Positions 42,461 to 53,353 of a stretch of DNA of 64,000 nucleotides are shown piece by piece. The stretch's first letter is position 1; every line of letters starts with the position of its first letter. The DNA comes from Liopterus haemorrhoidalis (taxonomy: Eukaryota > Arthropoda > Insecta > Coleoptera > Dytiscidae), in the NCBI GenBank assembly GCA_963971575.1, contig OZ020616.1, positions 16,089,575 to 16,153,574 on the forward strand, read 5' to 3'. A program made the translations under genes and the position numbers. The notes under the pieces were generated by a model. That model had not been told where the DNA came from, did no database searches, and saw only the letters and a list, made by a program, of their open reading frames with translations.

Positions 42461-43193
42461 CAGTGATGGCATCCTACCGATTCGGACCGGTTCGCGCGAA
42501 CCGTTTCTTAAAATTATTGAAACCTTAGGGAACCGGTTGTTAGAATTATTAAAAATAAATTAATTACTCTGACTTCAGTTTTGAATCGTGCGCCGTGCCC
42601 TGCAGTGTTGCAAATGTAATATTTATTTTATAGGTTATTAAATAGTACGCTCTTAAATTTATTTCCTTATATTTAATAAAAGGAAGTAAGTGATTTTTTT
42701 TCACTCTTAAAAATACAGAACAGGTTCATAGATATAGTCTGTTCCAAACGGTTAGGCGGAACTAGATTTTGCAATCTAGTTACTTTCATCGTTTAAATCG
42801 TGCTTTTCGACCGTTTTGTTTAAGCTTTGTAAATCATACTTACAATAAACATTTTTTGGTAAAGGTTAATATCATTTTAAATTGTCATTTTCTTTATATT
42901 TTGATTTTTTGTGTCATTCTTAATACAAATTTCCCATTTATTAATTTTTTTGTCATTAAAATATATAAAAAATAATAATTTAATTTTGACATGTCATTCG
43001 TTACCATGGTTTCATTGTTGGAATTTTAAATTGTGACATTCCAACGTGAAAAATGAAATAACCCAAGCAAGATCCCTTCTCGTGACAACCTAAAAGAACG
43101 AAATTCCCATTTAGTTCCGCCTAACCATTTGGAACAGACTGTATCACATGACTTTATGGAACCGCTTCCTGAAAATTTAGGATGCCATCACTG
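42461..43193. mobile_element. hAT element with TSD CATATGAT, containing a MITE
   Basis: CAGTGATGGCATCCTA at one end and its exact complement at the other, flanked by perfect CATATGAT (42453-42460, 43194-43201). Non-coding. Most of its right two thirds is an inserted MITE at 42730-43142. Confidence 0.9.
42730..43142. mobile_element. MITE of the GGCGGAACTAGATT family
   Basis: Ends AGTCTGTTCCAAACGGTTAG and the near complement at the right, with the family core GGCGGAACTAGATT. The frame at 42769-42975 lies in it and is not a gene. The near-identical inverted relative at 55685-56052 argues for recent spread. Confidence 0.8.
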
Positions 43194-43449
43194 CATATGA
43201 TGCTATAAAATTGTGCATAATAATATATTTTTAAAGTAGAAAAAGTTTTTAATCTTCTCATTGCATAACAGATGGAGGTTAGTTTATTTGCAATTAAATT
43301 AATGTGAGTACACCATTTCAAATTACTGTCTATTATTATTCCTAAATGTTTAATAGACTTGATAAAATGCAAGGAGCTTTTATCGCTCTTTATTTAATAA
43401 ATCAAAATTATGCTGACAATTGGATATGTTAAAATGAATAAAAAATGTT

Positions 43450-43672
43450 TTGTCAAGATTTAAAAATAAAATAATGTTGCCTTATTTTTGTAATTCATCC
43501 GAGTCTCCGATAGTTTATCCATTTAGTTTCAATGAATTTAGAACAAAAGAACATAAAATTCCGCATATTATTTTGGTTTCATTGACGTATTTAACACTTT
43601 TACAATATTTGGCAACAACTCTCCCATTTCCCATAAGAGCAGTGCTGCATTCTAACGTTTGAACGGACTATA
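43450..43672. mobile_element. Tc1/mariner-type MITE, right-end fragment
   Basis: Ends with GCATTCTAACGTTTGAACGG then ACTA, the terminus shared with 22806-23130 and 38818. The left end is not seen. Bases 43673-44077 hold nothing recognisable. Confidence 0.45.
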
Positions 43673-44080
43673 GAACCGATTTAATTAATACGTTCATTAC
43701 TGAAAATATCCAGAGACGGACTTTTTCTATGGAAATTTGACATAACGAAACGTTATACAATAATGAACGTTTATGAATACGGGCGCAAGGATTATTAAGT
43801 AAAGACTGTAAATTAATTTTAAAATTTTTACAAATATGCAAGAAGAAATAGATAAAAAATTCTAATTCAAAACAAAGAAAAAGTTATAATAAAAGTCAGT
43901 TCCAAGTTTTCCCGTGGGTGAAAGAAATTTTTTCGTGTCCATCAATTACTTTACAGTGACAGTCATTCAAATATTATTTTATATCACTCGTGAAAATGTA
44001 TATACCGGGTAAATAATACTATTGTCTTGGCTGCTCCATTACAATATTTTTTCGACCGCTTATCAATTATGGTGAACTAA

Positions 44081-44670
44081 TGCATCATTTTCATGGTAGT
44101 GTGAAAGGCGCGACAGGGGTGAGAGGCGTGGTGTTATATTTACAAGTTCGAATTTCATGATGGGGTTGGAGGCGTGATAAGTGCGCGTTTTCGGTTTTGA
44201 CATTTGTATCAAACCCAAATCTAACCTAAAAGTTTATACAAGTATTTGGAGTAAACGGTTATTCAATTTCATTAAATATGTCGTCAAATCGAAGGAGACA
44301 TCTAGTTCTTTTTTATGCATATTTAGACTTATTGCGATATGAAGAAAAGCGATGGTGGGTACGTCCCATATATACATAGAAACAGAAAGCAACAGGGAGA
44401 TTATTTTAACTTGTTGCAAGAAATAAGACACAAAAAACACAGACAGTTACTTCAATTACAAGAAAAGATTTCCCCCATTCCGAAAAAATATATTTGTTTC
44501 TATGGTTTCGACGGTGCGGCCAGCGCTAGAGTTGAAATTTCTGAACTTGCGACACCGCGCTTGTAACACCGCGCGTACGACACCATGGTACAGGTTTTTT
44601 TCAAAATAGAGCGATCCTATTGGTTGAATTTCTTATTCCACGCTTCCAACACCAGAATGAAAATGATACA
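44081..44670 (+). mobile_element. PIF/Harbinger element, copy 1, TSD TAA
   Basis: TGCATCATTTTCATGGTAGT at the left and AGAATGAAAATGATACA at the right, flanked by TAA (44078-44080, 44671-44673). It shares promoter region and first coding exon with 44893-45735, only 220 bp away. TAA/TTA targets are diagnostic of PIF/Harbinger. Confidence 0.85.
44278..44379 (+). pseudogene. Harbinger transposase first exon, truncated (copy 1)
   Basis: MSSNRRRHLVLFYAYLDLLR then YEEKRWWVRPIYT and a stop, caused by a local frameshift relative to copy 2. RWWVRP is the N-terminal hallmark of Harbinger transposases. Confidence 0.75.
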
Positions 44671-44671
44671 T

Positions 44672-44804
44672 AATGGTGCAATTCTGTGACAAATCTGTAA
44701 GCTTACAGACAAAATCTATAAGAAACTGTCCATAACAACACATAAAACAACTCCTTAGATACGATCGTCTGTAGCTTACAGATTTGCCACAGAATTGCAC
44801 CATA
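44672..44804. mobile_element. 133-bp hairpin MITE
   Basis: ATGGTGCAATTCTGTGACAA and a near-perfect complement at the right, arms about 36 bp. It starts at the TAA duplication of the adjacent Harbinger. Confidence 0.75.
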
Positions 44805-44892
44805 AAGCCATAGACGTGCATGGTACATAAAGTCCGTTCAATATAAGAATGAAATTACGTCCCACTTGGTTAATTTAATTGCCAATGTCTTA

Positions 44893-45735
44893 TGCCTCAT
44901 TTTCATGGTAGTGTCAAAGGCGTGACAGGGGTGAGAGGCGTGGTGTTATATTTACAAGTTCGAATTTCATGGTGGGGTTGGAGGCGTGATAAGGGCGCGT
45001 TTTCGGTTTTGACATTTGTATATAACCCAAATTTAACCTAAAAGTTTATACAAGTGTTTGGAGTAAACGGTTATTCAATTTCATTAAATATGTCGTCAAA
45101 TCGAAGGAGACGTCTAGCTCTTTTTTATGCATATTTAGACTTAATGCGATATGAAGAAAAGCAATGGTGGGTACGCCCCATATATAAAAACAGACGGCAA
45201 CAGGGTGATTATTTTAACTTGTTGCAAGAAATGAGACACAAAGTACACAGACAGTTACTTCAATTACAAGAAAAGAATTTAATACACAATCTTTTTTACT
45301 GAAATAAATTTGACATCACAATTTAGAATGAAGATTCTGTTGGCCCCTACTTGGGGGTCTATTATTAGTATACCCACTGCATGACATTTTTGCAGACCAG
45401 ATATTTGAAATTGAATCCATAATAATAAACTTTATGACTGCCGACAACATTGTAAAAGTCGCGATTTCGCTACATCAATTTACGTTTTTTTATTTATTTT
45501 TTTTTTAGGAAATTAATATAAGTTTCTCGCTAAAGATCTCACCATTCCGAAAAATATATCTGTTTCTATGGTTTCGACGGAGCGGCCGGCGCTAGAGTTG
45601 AAATTTCTGAACTTGCGACACCGCGCTTGTAATACCGCGCCTACGATACCATGGTACGGGTTTTTTTAAAATAAAGCGATCCTATTGGTTGAATTTTTTG
45701 TTCCACACTTCCAACACCCGCATGAAAATAAGGCA
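44893..45735 (+). mobile_element. PIF/Harbinger element, copy 2, TSD TTA
   Basis: TGCCTCATTTTCATGGTAGT at the left, GCATGAAAATAAGGCA at the right, flanked by TTA (44890-44892, 45736-45738). Its left third is almost identical to copy 1. It carries an intact first exon at 45090-45302 but no DDE nuclease domain, so it is non-autonomous. Confidence 0.85.
45090..45302 (+). pseudogene. Harbinger transposase N-terminal exon (copy 2)
   Basis: 70 open codons: MSSNRRRRLALFYAYLDLMR, YEEKQWWVRPIYKNRRQQGD and YFNLLQEMRHKVHRQLLQLQ. The 'WWVRP---RR--GDYF-LL-E-R' pattern is the conserved N-terminus of animal Harbinger transposases. The catalytic domain is absent. Could still be translated as a short peptide, but nothing suggests a host function. 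Confidence 0.7.
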
Positions 45736-45742
45736 TTACTTA

Positions 45743-46020
45743 CTTAATCCTAAGCCTTTCTATCTTTTGGTGTAACGCGTTGTTGGAGTAGAGTCACGGT
45801 ACCTCTTCCGGTGGTTTTTTCCATATTTCTCTCCAAGACTTTCCTATTTGAGGTGCTGGTTTTGATATCCGTCCATCTGATCCCTCGTCTCTCTGTCGCT
45901 TGTCTCTCTTCGTCCTTACAGGTTTTAATCGGTCGTCCTCTTCTTTTTTCTATCGGCCTCGCCTCATAGACTCCTTCTTGTATAAGCCATTCAACTGATT
46001 TTGTCTACAATTGTTCCCTG
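45743..46020 (-). pseudogene. LINE C-terminal fragment
   Basis: The minus strand reads KSVEWLIQEGVYEARPIEKR, RGRPIKTCKDEERQATERRG and IRWTDIKTSTSNR. It matches the 'GRP---W-DDI' type tail of some LINE polyproteins. Short and degraded. Confidence 0.55.
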
Positions 46021-46222
46021 AACGTTGCGTTTCTAATCCGGTGTCAAAATGTAATATAACTAACGTGAATGCATTACTCAGTTGTACATTTGGCTTCTAC
46101 AATTTGGTATCACTTTCCTACGTTGCCACATCTTAAACAGCATTTTGTTGTATTTGTTTCACATGAGTACGAGTGAGAAGTTAGTTGTAATTGGATATAA
46201 CTTTTTTGACAATTATAGTCTA

Positions 46223-46565
46223 TCTCAGAAAGAGCGATAGTAATAAAATTTATTATTTGTAAAAAGTTATTGTTTTTTCACACAGAAGCGGCACACAAAA
46301 TATGAATAGTTCGAAACGAAATAATGTTAAGAAACAACCGAGTGTGCCGCACATCTCATATGGGAATACGAACTAGGGTTAAACACAATAGATCATAAAA
46401 ATCTTACCCTAAAATTTTGAAGAAAAATATGATCACAGGCGTGCGTTTAATAAAATGATAAATAGTAATATAGAAATACACAAAACCAATTTAAACGTGT
46501 TTAAAATGTGCACGCCACTGGTAACTGCCTGACAAAAAGATTTATTACTATCGCTCTTTCTGAGA
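46223..46565. mobile_element. Tc1/mariner-type MITE, 25-bp TIRs
   Basis: TCTCAGAAAGAGCGATAGTA and its perfect complement, flanked by TA (46221-46222, 46566-46567). 343 bp, non-coding. Confidence 0.85.
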
Positions 46566-46889
46566 TATGTATCTGAGACATATTTCTCAAGTATGACGTC
46601 ATATCATTCTTATCTTGAATTGAGTTTACATATGTAGATTTTGACATTTTATTTAAATATTATTCAATATACACACCTGATAACAAACACGGGAGCATAT
46701 TTTTTAATATAATTGTTGATAAATGGAGATGCAGAAAACTAAATATTGGTATTAAACTAAACAGATGTTAAAAAATAGGTTAAAAAAGAAATAGACGCTA
46801 TGCCGCTCATAACATTTCGCACAAAATCAGTTCGTTGAATAAAATTTTGTACATAATTGAATAAAAATGGTACATTTTACGGTCAATCA

Positions 46890-47090
46890 ATATTTATCAC
46901 TCGAATTGTGAGGTTGCTAGTTCAAGTCCCCGTTCGTGATATTATTCGGGCGAGAATAATATGTGCACATTACTTTCATTTTCACAATCATTCACCCATC
47001 ATCCAGGTGTAAGAGCTCGCCCCCTGGCATCGGCCATTAGCCTCGTCGTAGAAATAGGCCGATGTAACATAAATAAAATTTAAAAAAATA
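46890..47090 (+). mobile_element. 5'-truncated tRNA-type SINE
   Basis: Starts near a B-box (AGTTCAAGTCCCC), passes a GC-rich body ('agctcgccccctggcatcgg') and ends in an ATAAATAAAATTT tail. The A-box side is missing. Confidence 0.5.
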
Positions 47091-47109
47091 TATATTGATC
47101 ACTCGGTAC

Positions 47110-47650
47110 ATACAGAGCCGTAGCAAAGTTTTTGGCGCCCTTGGCAAATTCTTAAAATAGGGCCCTTGGGAAAGAAATACTTAAAGTAGACACTTGTAAA
47201 TTAATTTAATCTAAAATAGCGTTTTTTTTTATCTTTTTTCATTTTATTTAAGGAGGGCATCATTTTTATTATACAAGTGATGACCTAAAAAACAACGTCC
47301 TCACTTCTAAAATACAAATGATGACAAAAAACAAAGTCTTCACTTCAAAAATACAAGTAATGATGAAAAAAAAAACGTCCTCACTTCTAAAATAAAAGTG
47401 ATGAAAAAAAAAAAACTTACGATGTCGCCCTTCAGTAAGGTGACCATTCGTCCCGCATTTTGAATTGGTGTCCCCAGAGCCGAATTTTGCTCTGTACTTA
47501 TATTTGGGAGGTGAAGACCTTTTTTTTGCTCTTTACTTTTATTTCGGAGGTGAGGACCTTTTTTTTGTTTGCTCTTCACTTTTATTTCGGAAGTGACGAC
47601 CTTTTTTTTGCACCGTCCCGCGTTGCCTTCTCCAAGAAAATGGTCACCCT
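47110..47650. repeat. Repeat with alternating 'cctcacttctaaaa' blocks
   Basis: Starts CAGAGCCGTAGCAAAGTTTT, then contains at least six blocks pairing 'agtgatgac' or 'gaggacc' with A- or T-runs. Frames such as 47340-47579 are built from these repeats and are not genes. Related to 54165-54419 and part of 51182-51807. Confidence 0.55.
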
Positions 47651-47721
47651 ACCCATCAGGCCTCGCGCTTGACCCGATGCCAGGACGTTGCTACGGTTCT
47701 GGGTACATATTTGATAAATAC

Positions 47722-47980
47722 ATATGAAGGGTTCGGGAGTAAAATATGTTAAGTAACAAAACTGGGGTTTCTTAACTAAAAGCATGGTAAAACATGTAAA
47801 GTAAACCCGCTATTATTCTCCTTCTTATTTCTGTCCAGCATAGTTAATAATGTTAAATAAATAATTTATAAAATATATAAATGTATCAATATCAATACAT
47901 TAATAAAACTTAAAATTGAATTTACTACAATAGATAAAATTGATAGTTAACACGTTTTACTTCCGAACCCTTCATATATA
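47722..47980. mobile_element. MITE with 32-bp TIRs
   Basis: CATATGAAGGGTTCGGGAGT at 47722 onward and its near complement at 47945-47978 (ACTTCCGAACCCTTCATA). TA flanks are possible. Non-coding. Bases 47981-48716 hold a minus-strand fragment of the AGGGTTTTG repeat (48030-48085) and otherwise nothing identifiable. Confidence 0.65.
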
Positions 47981-48716
47981 TTTATATTTTCGCGCGAATG
48001 TGGTTTTTTTGAAGTGTCAGTATTTTACGTATATGCGGGTCAAAGGTTGGTTTACGCATGCCAAATTTCAACTCTCTAAAACTGAGTACAAATTAGCGAG
48101 CCGATCTTGTAATGTACCGCGTAATGTAACATTTTTGTGTAGTTTGGATGGAATCACGCACACAAGCCGAGCGGTTCACAAAACGCTCGACCTAATCCGC
48201 TCTGTGTCGGTTTTTGCGAACACAAAGAAGTTCTCCGCATTTGGTTGGACGCGTTCTAAGTAGTTTTGACGCTCGCAAGCATGGACGTTTGCACAAAGTT
48301 TACATAACGTAGAGTAGATAGAAAATGCTAGTTGTTAATGTTAATTATTATTCGACATGTTACGCCTGCAGATTTTTTGTTTGTTGTATATATTATACAT
48401 GTGAAGTTTTAACAAGAATTTAATAAAACTACAATGTAAAGTTTTGCCTAACGCAAGAGTTTATATTGAGAACTGACAATAACTGAAGTGACGCCTAGCG
48501 GAAATTTTGGAACTTAACGGAATAGGATTTTGTTTGATGTGGCTCATTTAATTGCATTGTTTGTATGTGTTAAAGCGAAGAAAACTTTAATAAAATGTAT
48601 TTAAAATCGCAACAGAAAATTAACTGCAATATGAATTGTTGTGTATCAAATGGCAAATGTCAAAAATATCCTATTCCAATCGCCATTTTGTAAGCGACAA
48701 CAGCGCCTCTATAGGT

Positions 48717-48870
48717 AATGCCACTTCTCAATACACAAGAGTTATACGAGTGAAAGACCGGAAATCCCTTCGTAAAATGTTTATTATCTATTAATCGTTT
48801 TCCTATTTTACTAATTCTGCCGTCCTAGATTTTTACTAACTAAACCTTACCTAATTACCTAGTTTTTTTT
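48717..48870. repeat. Left arm of a 2.2-kb inverted repeat pair
   Basis: Matches the complement of 50735-50910: 'gaaagaccggaaatcccttc', 'gtaaaatgttta', 'ttactaactaaacct'. The arms enclose LINE pieces and a MITE. Confidence 0.7.
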
Positions 48871-48884
48871 TTTTTTTTTAATTA

Positions 48885-49424
48885 ATAATAATAATTTATT
48901 GACCAAATTACATATACATCTATTGTTTTTATTCAATCATTATTAGGTACAGATTTCACATACAAAATTCAATATTTTCAAAATTATTAAAATCATAAAT
49001 GGGATTTTTCAACAAGATGTCCTTAACTTTATTTGAAAATGCTCTGCATGATAGTTGTTTAATCTCCTCGGGCAATACATTGAAAATTTTTATACAATAA
49101 TAATTTGAGCAGGTACTGAGAACGGATATCGTTTTTTGAGCGAGTGTTGTACACATGCGAGTCTCCAAGAGTAGTGAATTTGCTCAAATTCTTATGTATT
49201 AGTAAGAGGCAATTATAAATGAATAATGATGATAAGGTCATTATTTTGAAACTTGTAAAATAATCTCGACATTCGGCTCTGTAGGCAGCGCCGGTGATAA
49301 TTCTGATAGCTTTACGCTGAAGGCTAAAAATTCTGCCTGCGGGCGGAGAATGTCTCCATATAAGTATCCCATAATTTAGGTGGGATTGGAATAAAGCCGC
49401 ATTCAGAGCTCTTTAAATTAAGAG
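48885..49424 (-). pseudogene. LINE C-terminus (3' part)
   Basis: The minus strand reads ALNAALFQSHLNYGILIWRH, RIFSLQRKAIRIITGAAYRA, CRDYFTSFKIMTLSSLFIYN and SHVYNTRSKNDIR. A TTATTATTA tail at 48886-48900 marks the 3' end. The upstream portion is at 50344-50650 after a 920-bp intervening segment. Confidence 0.75.
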
Positions 49425-49709
49425 GTTGTAGACTGTGCTTTGTTAGCTGTAAATTATGTTTCTATGTATTCTTTTTAACGTTCCATTTACCGTTCACATC
49501 TGATATAAATTAGTACGTTACGAATATCCCTCCATCTGTGAATTTTGAAACCAACTATTTAGCTTCGTAAAATATTTTATATGTATCATCGTTCTTATAA
49601 TTCTGTTGTCCTAGATTTTAACTACCTAATTACCTAAATTGATCATATTTACTGTCCGTCTTTGTAATTTTGAGCAAGATTTGTTAATGATAACATTATG
49701 TTAGGTTAT

Positions 49710-50058
49710 CCCTTTGTCTACCAAAGGTACTCTCAAGTACCGGAAAATTTGTATACCTTCAAATGCCACACCCGAAAATAATTTAAATTTGTATAATTTT
49801 GTAAATTATTTTTGTTTTTTAATATAAATTCTAATGATACTATTAACAAAAAAATATAAAAATTTATCATTTGATATATTTTTTTGACGATTGTAATGAA
49901 GTTAATCAATGTTGCAAAATTTAACATACAAATATATGTTGTTTCTACATTACGTAAAAGTACCTTTGGGTTCTCAAAAGCATTTGATTAATAAGCGTGA
50001 AGTGTAGGATGAATAAAAATAGAGGACTTAAAAGTACCGTTGGTAGATAAAGAGGCCT
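49710..50058. mobile_element. MITE with ~28-bp imperfect TIRs
   Basis: CCTTTGTCTACCAAAGGTAC and GTACCGTTGGTAGATAAAGAGG are inverted. AT-rich, non-coding. Confidence 0.55.
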
Positions 50059-50343
50059 ACAGTAAAAAATGTGTCTGGGAGACAAGGGGTTATGTAAAGG
50101 CATTCGATAACTACGGTGTCACTGATAGAATGCGATAGGCAATGTGTTTATATGTCTGTCTCATTAAAACATCTCACTAGCTATAAGTTTAGAAAATTAT
50201 GCACAATCCACAACAAACAGCGTATTAAATTTGGAGGTCAGAACGGTTTCACGTCTTATCAATATGACAAACTTTCTGGTGACAGTGAACAGTCCATAAG
50301 CTACAGTGCATAAGGTATTTATTTAAGAGCTCTGAATGCGGTT

Positions 50344-50650
50344 TAATGAAAAATAGGCTTTCTATACGACCTTCCTACATACTTCGTATTTGAATCTCCT
50401 TATCTGGTAGATGGTGGATCTAAGTTTTCGACTAAGAAATTCAGTGTGTTGGTTCCAACGCAAATGAGGATCTACGAGGATTCCAAGAAACTTTACGTAA
50501 CAAGGATTTTCAAAATTATGTTTCCTAGTAGTAAACAGCAGGATCTGGGATTTGTTCGTGTTTAAGCATAATGTATTGATGTTAAACCAAGAATTTGCTT
50601 CGACTGTCAAGGATCTATTCTCGGAAAGGAGAGCACTTAGATTAGGATTT
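50344..50650 (-). pseudogene. LINE reverse-transcriptase segment (5' part)
   Basis: The minus strand reads SWFNINTLCLNTNKSQILLF, CYVKFLGILVDPHLRWNQHT and RKLRSTIYQIRRFKYEVCRK. This precedes the segment at 48885-49424 in an intact LINE. At the break, both pieces carry the inverted motif GCATTCAGAGCTCTT, suggesting an inversion or foldback insertion. Confidence 0.75.
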
Positions 50651-50734
50651 TTCGTTAATAATGTTTTTTTAAGTCTACAGTACTTTATTTTCCCACAAAC
50701 ATTAGCCCATTAAAAATAGTGTAATAAACTCTAG

Positions 50735-50910
50735 TAAATACGATTTATTTAGGTAATTAGGTTAGGTTTAGTTAGTAAAAATCTAGGATAGTAGGATTAG
50801 GAATACGATAATAGATAATACAAATTTTACATTTTACACATTTATTAAACATTTTACGAAGGGATTTTCGGTCTTTCACTTGCATAACTCTTGAGTATAT
50901 GAACTCTTGA
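50735..50910. repeat. Right arm of the 2.2-kb inverted repeat pair
   Basis: Complement of 48717-48870. The sequence 'gttaggtttagttagtaaaaatctagga' recurs, inverted or direct, near 20090 and 49610 also. Confidence 0.7.
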
Positions 50911-51181
50911 ACACCAGTAATGCCGGAGTACTTTTGTTTTCTACGTAACTTTGCAAAAAAAAGAGTTAGATTGTATATTTAGAATGCCCTCTAACTTAGG
51001 CTTACCATTCGTCCCGGTTTGACCGGGATTGTCCCGGTATGAAGGTATAGTCCCGGCCAGTTTGTCATTTTGTCCCGGATATTTTGTAAAAATTAAAAAG
51101 TGCAAAATATACGCGCAGTATAAAAAGTACAGCCTCGGGAAATAGCGATTAGACAACTATAGGCCTACCAAACGTTTAGAC

Positions 51182-51807
51182 CAGTGTTTCCCAAAGTGGG
51201 TTCCATTTACGAAATAATTTTGGGGTTCCGCGAGACAAGTTATGATATAATATTAAAATAAGATTAGCTGTAATATTTTATTAGAAACGCATTAAACTAT
51301 TAATGTAAGGCATTACGCGTACATTTCTAATAAATCTGTCAAATACAGTCAGATTGGTAATGAAAGCCCATTGAATGTACAGCACTGGATTATGAAAAAT
51401 TAATTGATATTGTTTTTGATACCGAATTAAAATCTAAATTTGAGGAAACGTCACTTGCAACATTCTAAAAAAAGGTCGTCACTTATAAATTTCAAGGGAA
51501 GACCTAAAAAAAAAAAAACATCGTCACTTGTAAATTTCAAGTGAAGACATAAAAAAAGGTCCTCATTTCTAAATTTTACGTATATACCTAAAAAACAAAA
51601 AGGCCCTCACTTCACTTCTAAAATTACATTTCACTAACTTACTTTTATATTCATTTAACGCCCTTTCGAATCTCACGTCAGCGCCCCCCTCGTGGTGGCG
51701 CCCACATACTCGGCAGCGCCGGCTCTGGCTTTAGGTATGGCAAGGGTTCCATGATCCGTAAAAAATTGCCTAAGGGTTCCACAAGAAAAATAGTTTGGGA
51801 AACCCTG
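51182..51807. mobile_element. hAT element with TSD GTTTAGAC
   Basis: CAGTGTTTCCCAAAGTGGGT and its partner AGTTTGGGAAACCCTG, flanked by perfect GTTTAGAC (51174-51181, 51808-51815). The middle (51470-51730) carries 'cctcacttctaaaatt' blocks of the 47110 family ending in GCGCCGGCTCTG, a nested insertion. Confidence 0.9.
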
Positions 51808-52144
51808 GTTTAGACGGAACTAAATTTTGAAATTTAGTAAATTTTATCTATTAATTCGGACTTTCAGTCATTATGTTTAAGCTTTGTAAATCATACTCAC
51901 ATTGCAAATTCTAGCTTACATTGATTGTCATCATAAAATGTCCTTTTCATTGCATTTGAATTTTTTTTCATTCTAAATAAAAAATTTCCCATTTATTTAT
52001 TTTTTTGTTTTCTAAATATGGAAAAATGTATGAAATTTTTTGACATATGTCATTTCCATTGTTTCATTGTTGGAATTTTAAATTTTCACATACCAAACGT
52101 GAACCATGAAATAACCCAAGCAAGGTCCCTTCGCGTGACAACCT

Positions 52145-52999
52145 TTTTTTTTTTTTTTTAAAGAGGAGAAATCTTCGCAAAGACACTTGCATGCCCGTGC
52201 GTGCAGGTAGTGCAGGAAGTGCAGGATTTCTACCTGCTAAAACTCCCCTTCTTCGCCACGCTTGAGGCATCCGGAACCATCCGTTAGGATATCAGCGTCA
52301 GATGCCCCCTGGTAGTCTATTCAGGCTCCCCTCTATTCGACTCCTGCTGTCTGCTCCTTTCTTCTGTCTCCTTCCTTTCCATGATGGCTTTAATCATCTT
52401 GTGGATGGCATCCCACTTCCTCCTGGATTGCATCATTTCTGCAACCAGGGCGTCAGGTGTTAATGCTGGGCATAGGGCCCCCACCTCCACCATCGCCGCG
52501 TCCCAACGCATGCATTGAAAGATGGTGTGCTCCACAGAGTCCACCATTCCGCAGTACACGCACGTATCCTCCAAGTCCTTACCGATTCTCTTCGTATACG
52601 TACGAAAAGAACCGTGACCTGTCAACGCTTGGGTCAGCCAGTAGTCTAGCTTACGGTGAGGGCATTCAAGCCAGGTCCTTACGTCTGGTATCAGACGTTT
52701 CGTCCACTGGCCTTTGGTGGTGTTCCTATTCCATTCGTCCTGCCATTGAGCGATGCTCTACTCCCTGGCATTCCGTCTGGTGGTCTCGCCGCGACTGGCA
52801 CTCTCGGTCACCGTCCTCCTTTCCTCGACCAGGAGGAAAATCGGAACGGTTCCCGTGATCACCTGCAGGGCAACGCTCGACACGGTACGGTAGGCCGACG
52901 CGCACCTGAGCAGTGCCTTCCGCTGTGCACTTATAAGGATATCCCTATATTTTGCATATTTGCACACCTCGTGCCAAATAGAGGCTCCGTATAGGAGTA
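52145..52999 (-). mobile_element. 5'-truncated R1-type LINE with 14-bp TSD
   Basis: A perfect TCGCGTGACAACCT duplication (52131-52144 and 53000-53013) flanks 855 bp, with a poly-A tail shown as the T-run at 52145-52159. The insertion is much more GC-rich than its surroundings. Target-primed integration explains tail, truncation and TSD. Confidence 0.92.
52317..52990 (-). pseudogene. R1-like ORF2 C-terminal region
   Basis: The minus strand starts in IWHEVCKYAKYRDILISAQR (52985-52926), continues KALLRCASAYRTVSSVALQV, then in another frame LTGHGSFRTYTKRIG and DTCVYCGMVDSVEHTIFQCM, ending QESNRGEPE. C-x2-C...H...C is the zinc knuckle typical of R1-clade ORF2 tails. The reverse transcriptase itself is lost by 5' truncation. 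The plus-strand frames at 52457-52994 are shadows. Confidence 0.85.
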
Positions 53000-53053
53000 T
53001 CGCGTGACAACCTAAAGAATGAAATTTCCATTTAATTAAATTTCACGCTACTT

Positions 53054-53169
53054 AAGGCCGGTTTCTGCAAGCTTAGTTAACTATAATCAAATAGTTAGAA
53101 AGCCGTTAGAAATTGTAACCGTAGTTGACCATTTGCTTATAGTTTACTAAGCTTTCAGAAACCGGCCCT
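53054..53169. mobile_element. 116-bp hairpin MITE
   Basis: AAGGCCGGTTTCTGCAAGCT and the partner AAGCTTTCAGAAACCGGCCC are inverted. Almost fully palindromic. Confidence 0.8.
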
Positions 53170-53353
53170 TAGTGGCAAATATTAATATTTTTTTAATAAT
53201 AAATTATGTCCAATTAAGAGTAATTAAAAATTATTACTACGCAAATTTTGATTTTTGTTAACCACTCCGTTATTTATCCTTTTTAATCATAAGTACTAGC
53301 GTAGACGGCTACTTCTGTTTTTAGCAAAATTAGAGAAAAAAATATTATGGTAA

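Larger units (their letters stand above)
42260..43375 (-). pseudogene. LINE reverse-transcriptase C-terminal part, split by a hAT
   Basis: Minus-strand 43375-43202 reads FIKSIKHLGIIIDSNLKWCT and AMRRLKTFSTLKIYYYAQFY. After the hAT (42461-43193) it continues SYGITVWGGVRYSLRIFRLQ at 42455-42390. 'LGI-ID--L-W--H' to 'YGI-VWG' is the conserved stretch after the LINE catalytic core. Degraded. Confidence 0.75.
51820..53030. mobile_element. MITE of the GGCGGAACTAGATT family, split by an R1 insertion
   Basis: Left part 51820-52144 and right part 53000-53030 follow the order of 42730-43142 ('cccaagcaaggtccct', 'cgtgacaacctaaa'). It is interrupted by the retrotransposon at 52145-52999. Confidence 0.7.

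Noticed and set aside
47940..48263. 107-codon plus-strand ORF
   Set aside because: It begins in the right TIR of a MITE and runs through a fragment of the AGGGTTTTG repeat. The composition is repeat-like.
52457..52994. Plus-strand ORFs of 133 and 112 codons
   Set aside because: They lie opposite the R1-like ORF2 tail on the minus strand, in GC-rich DNA where stops are rare. No recognisable domain.
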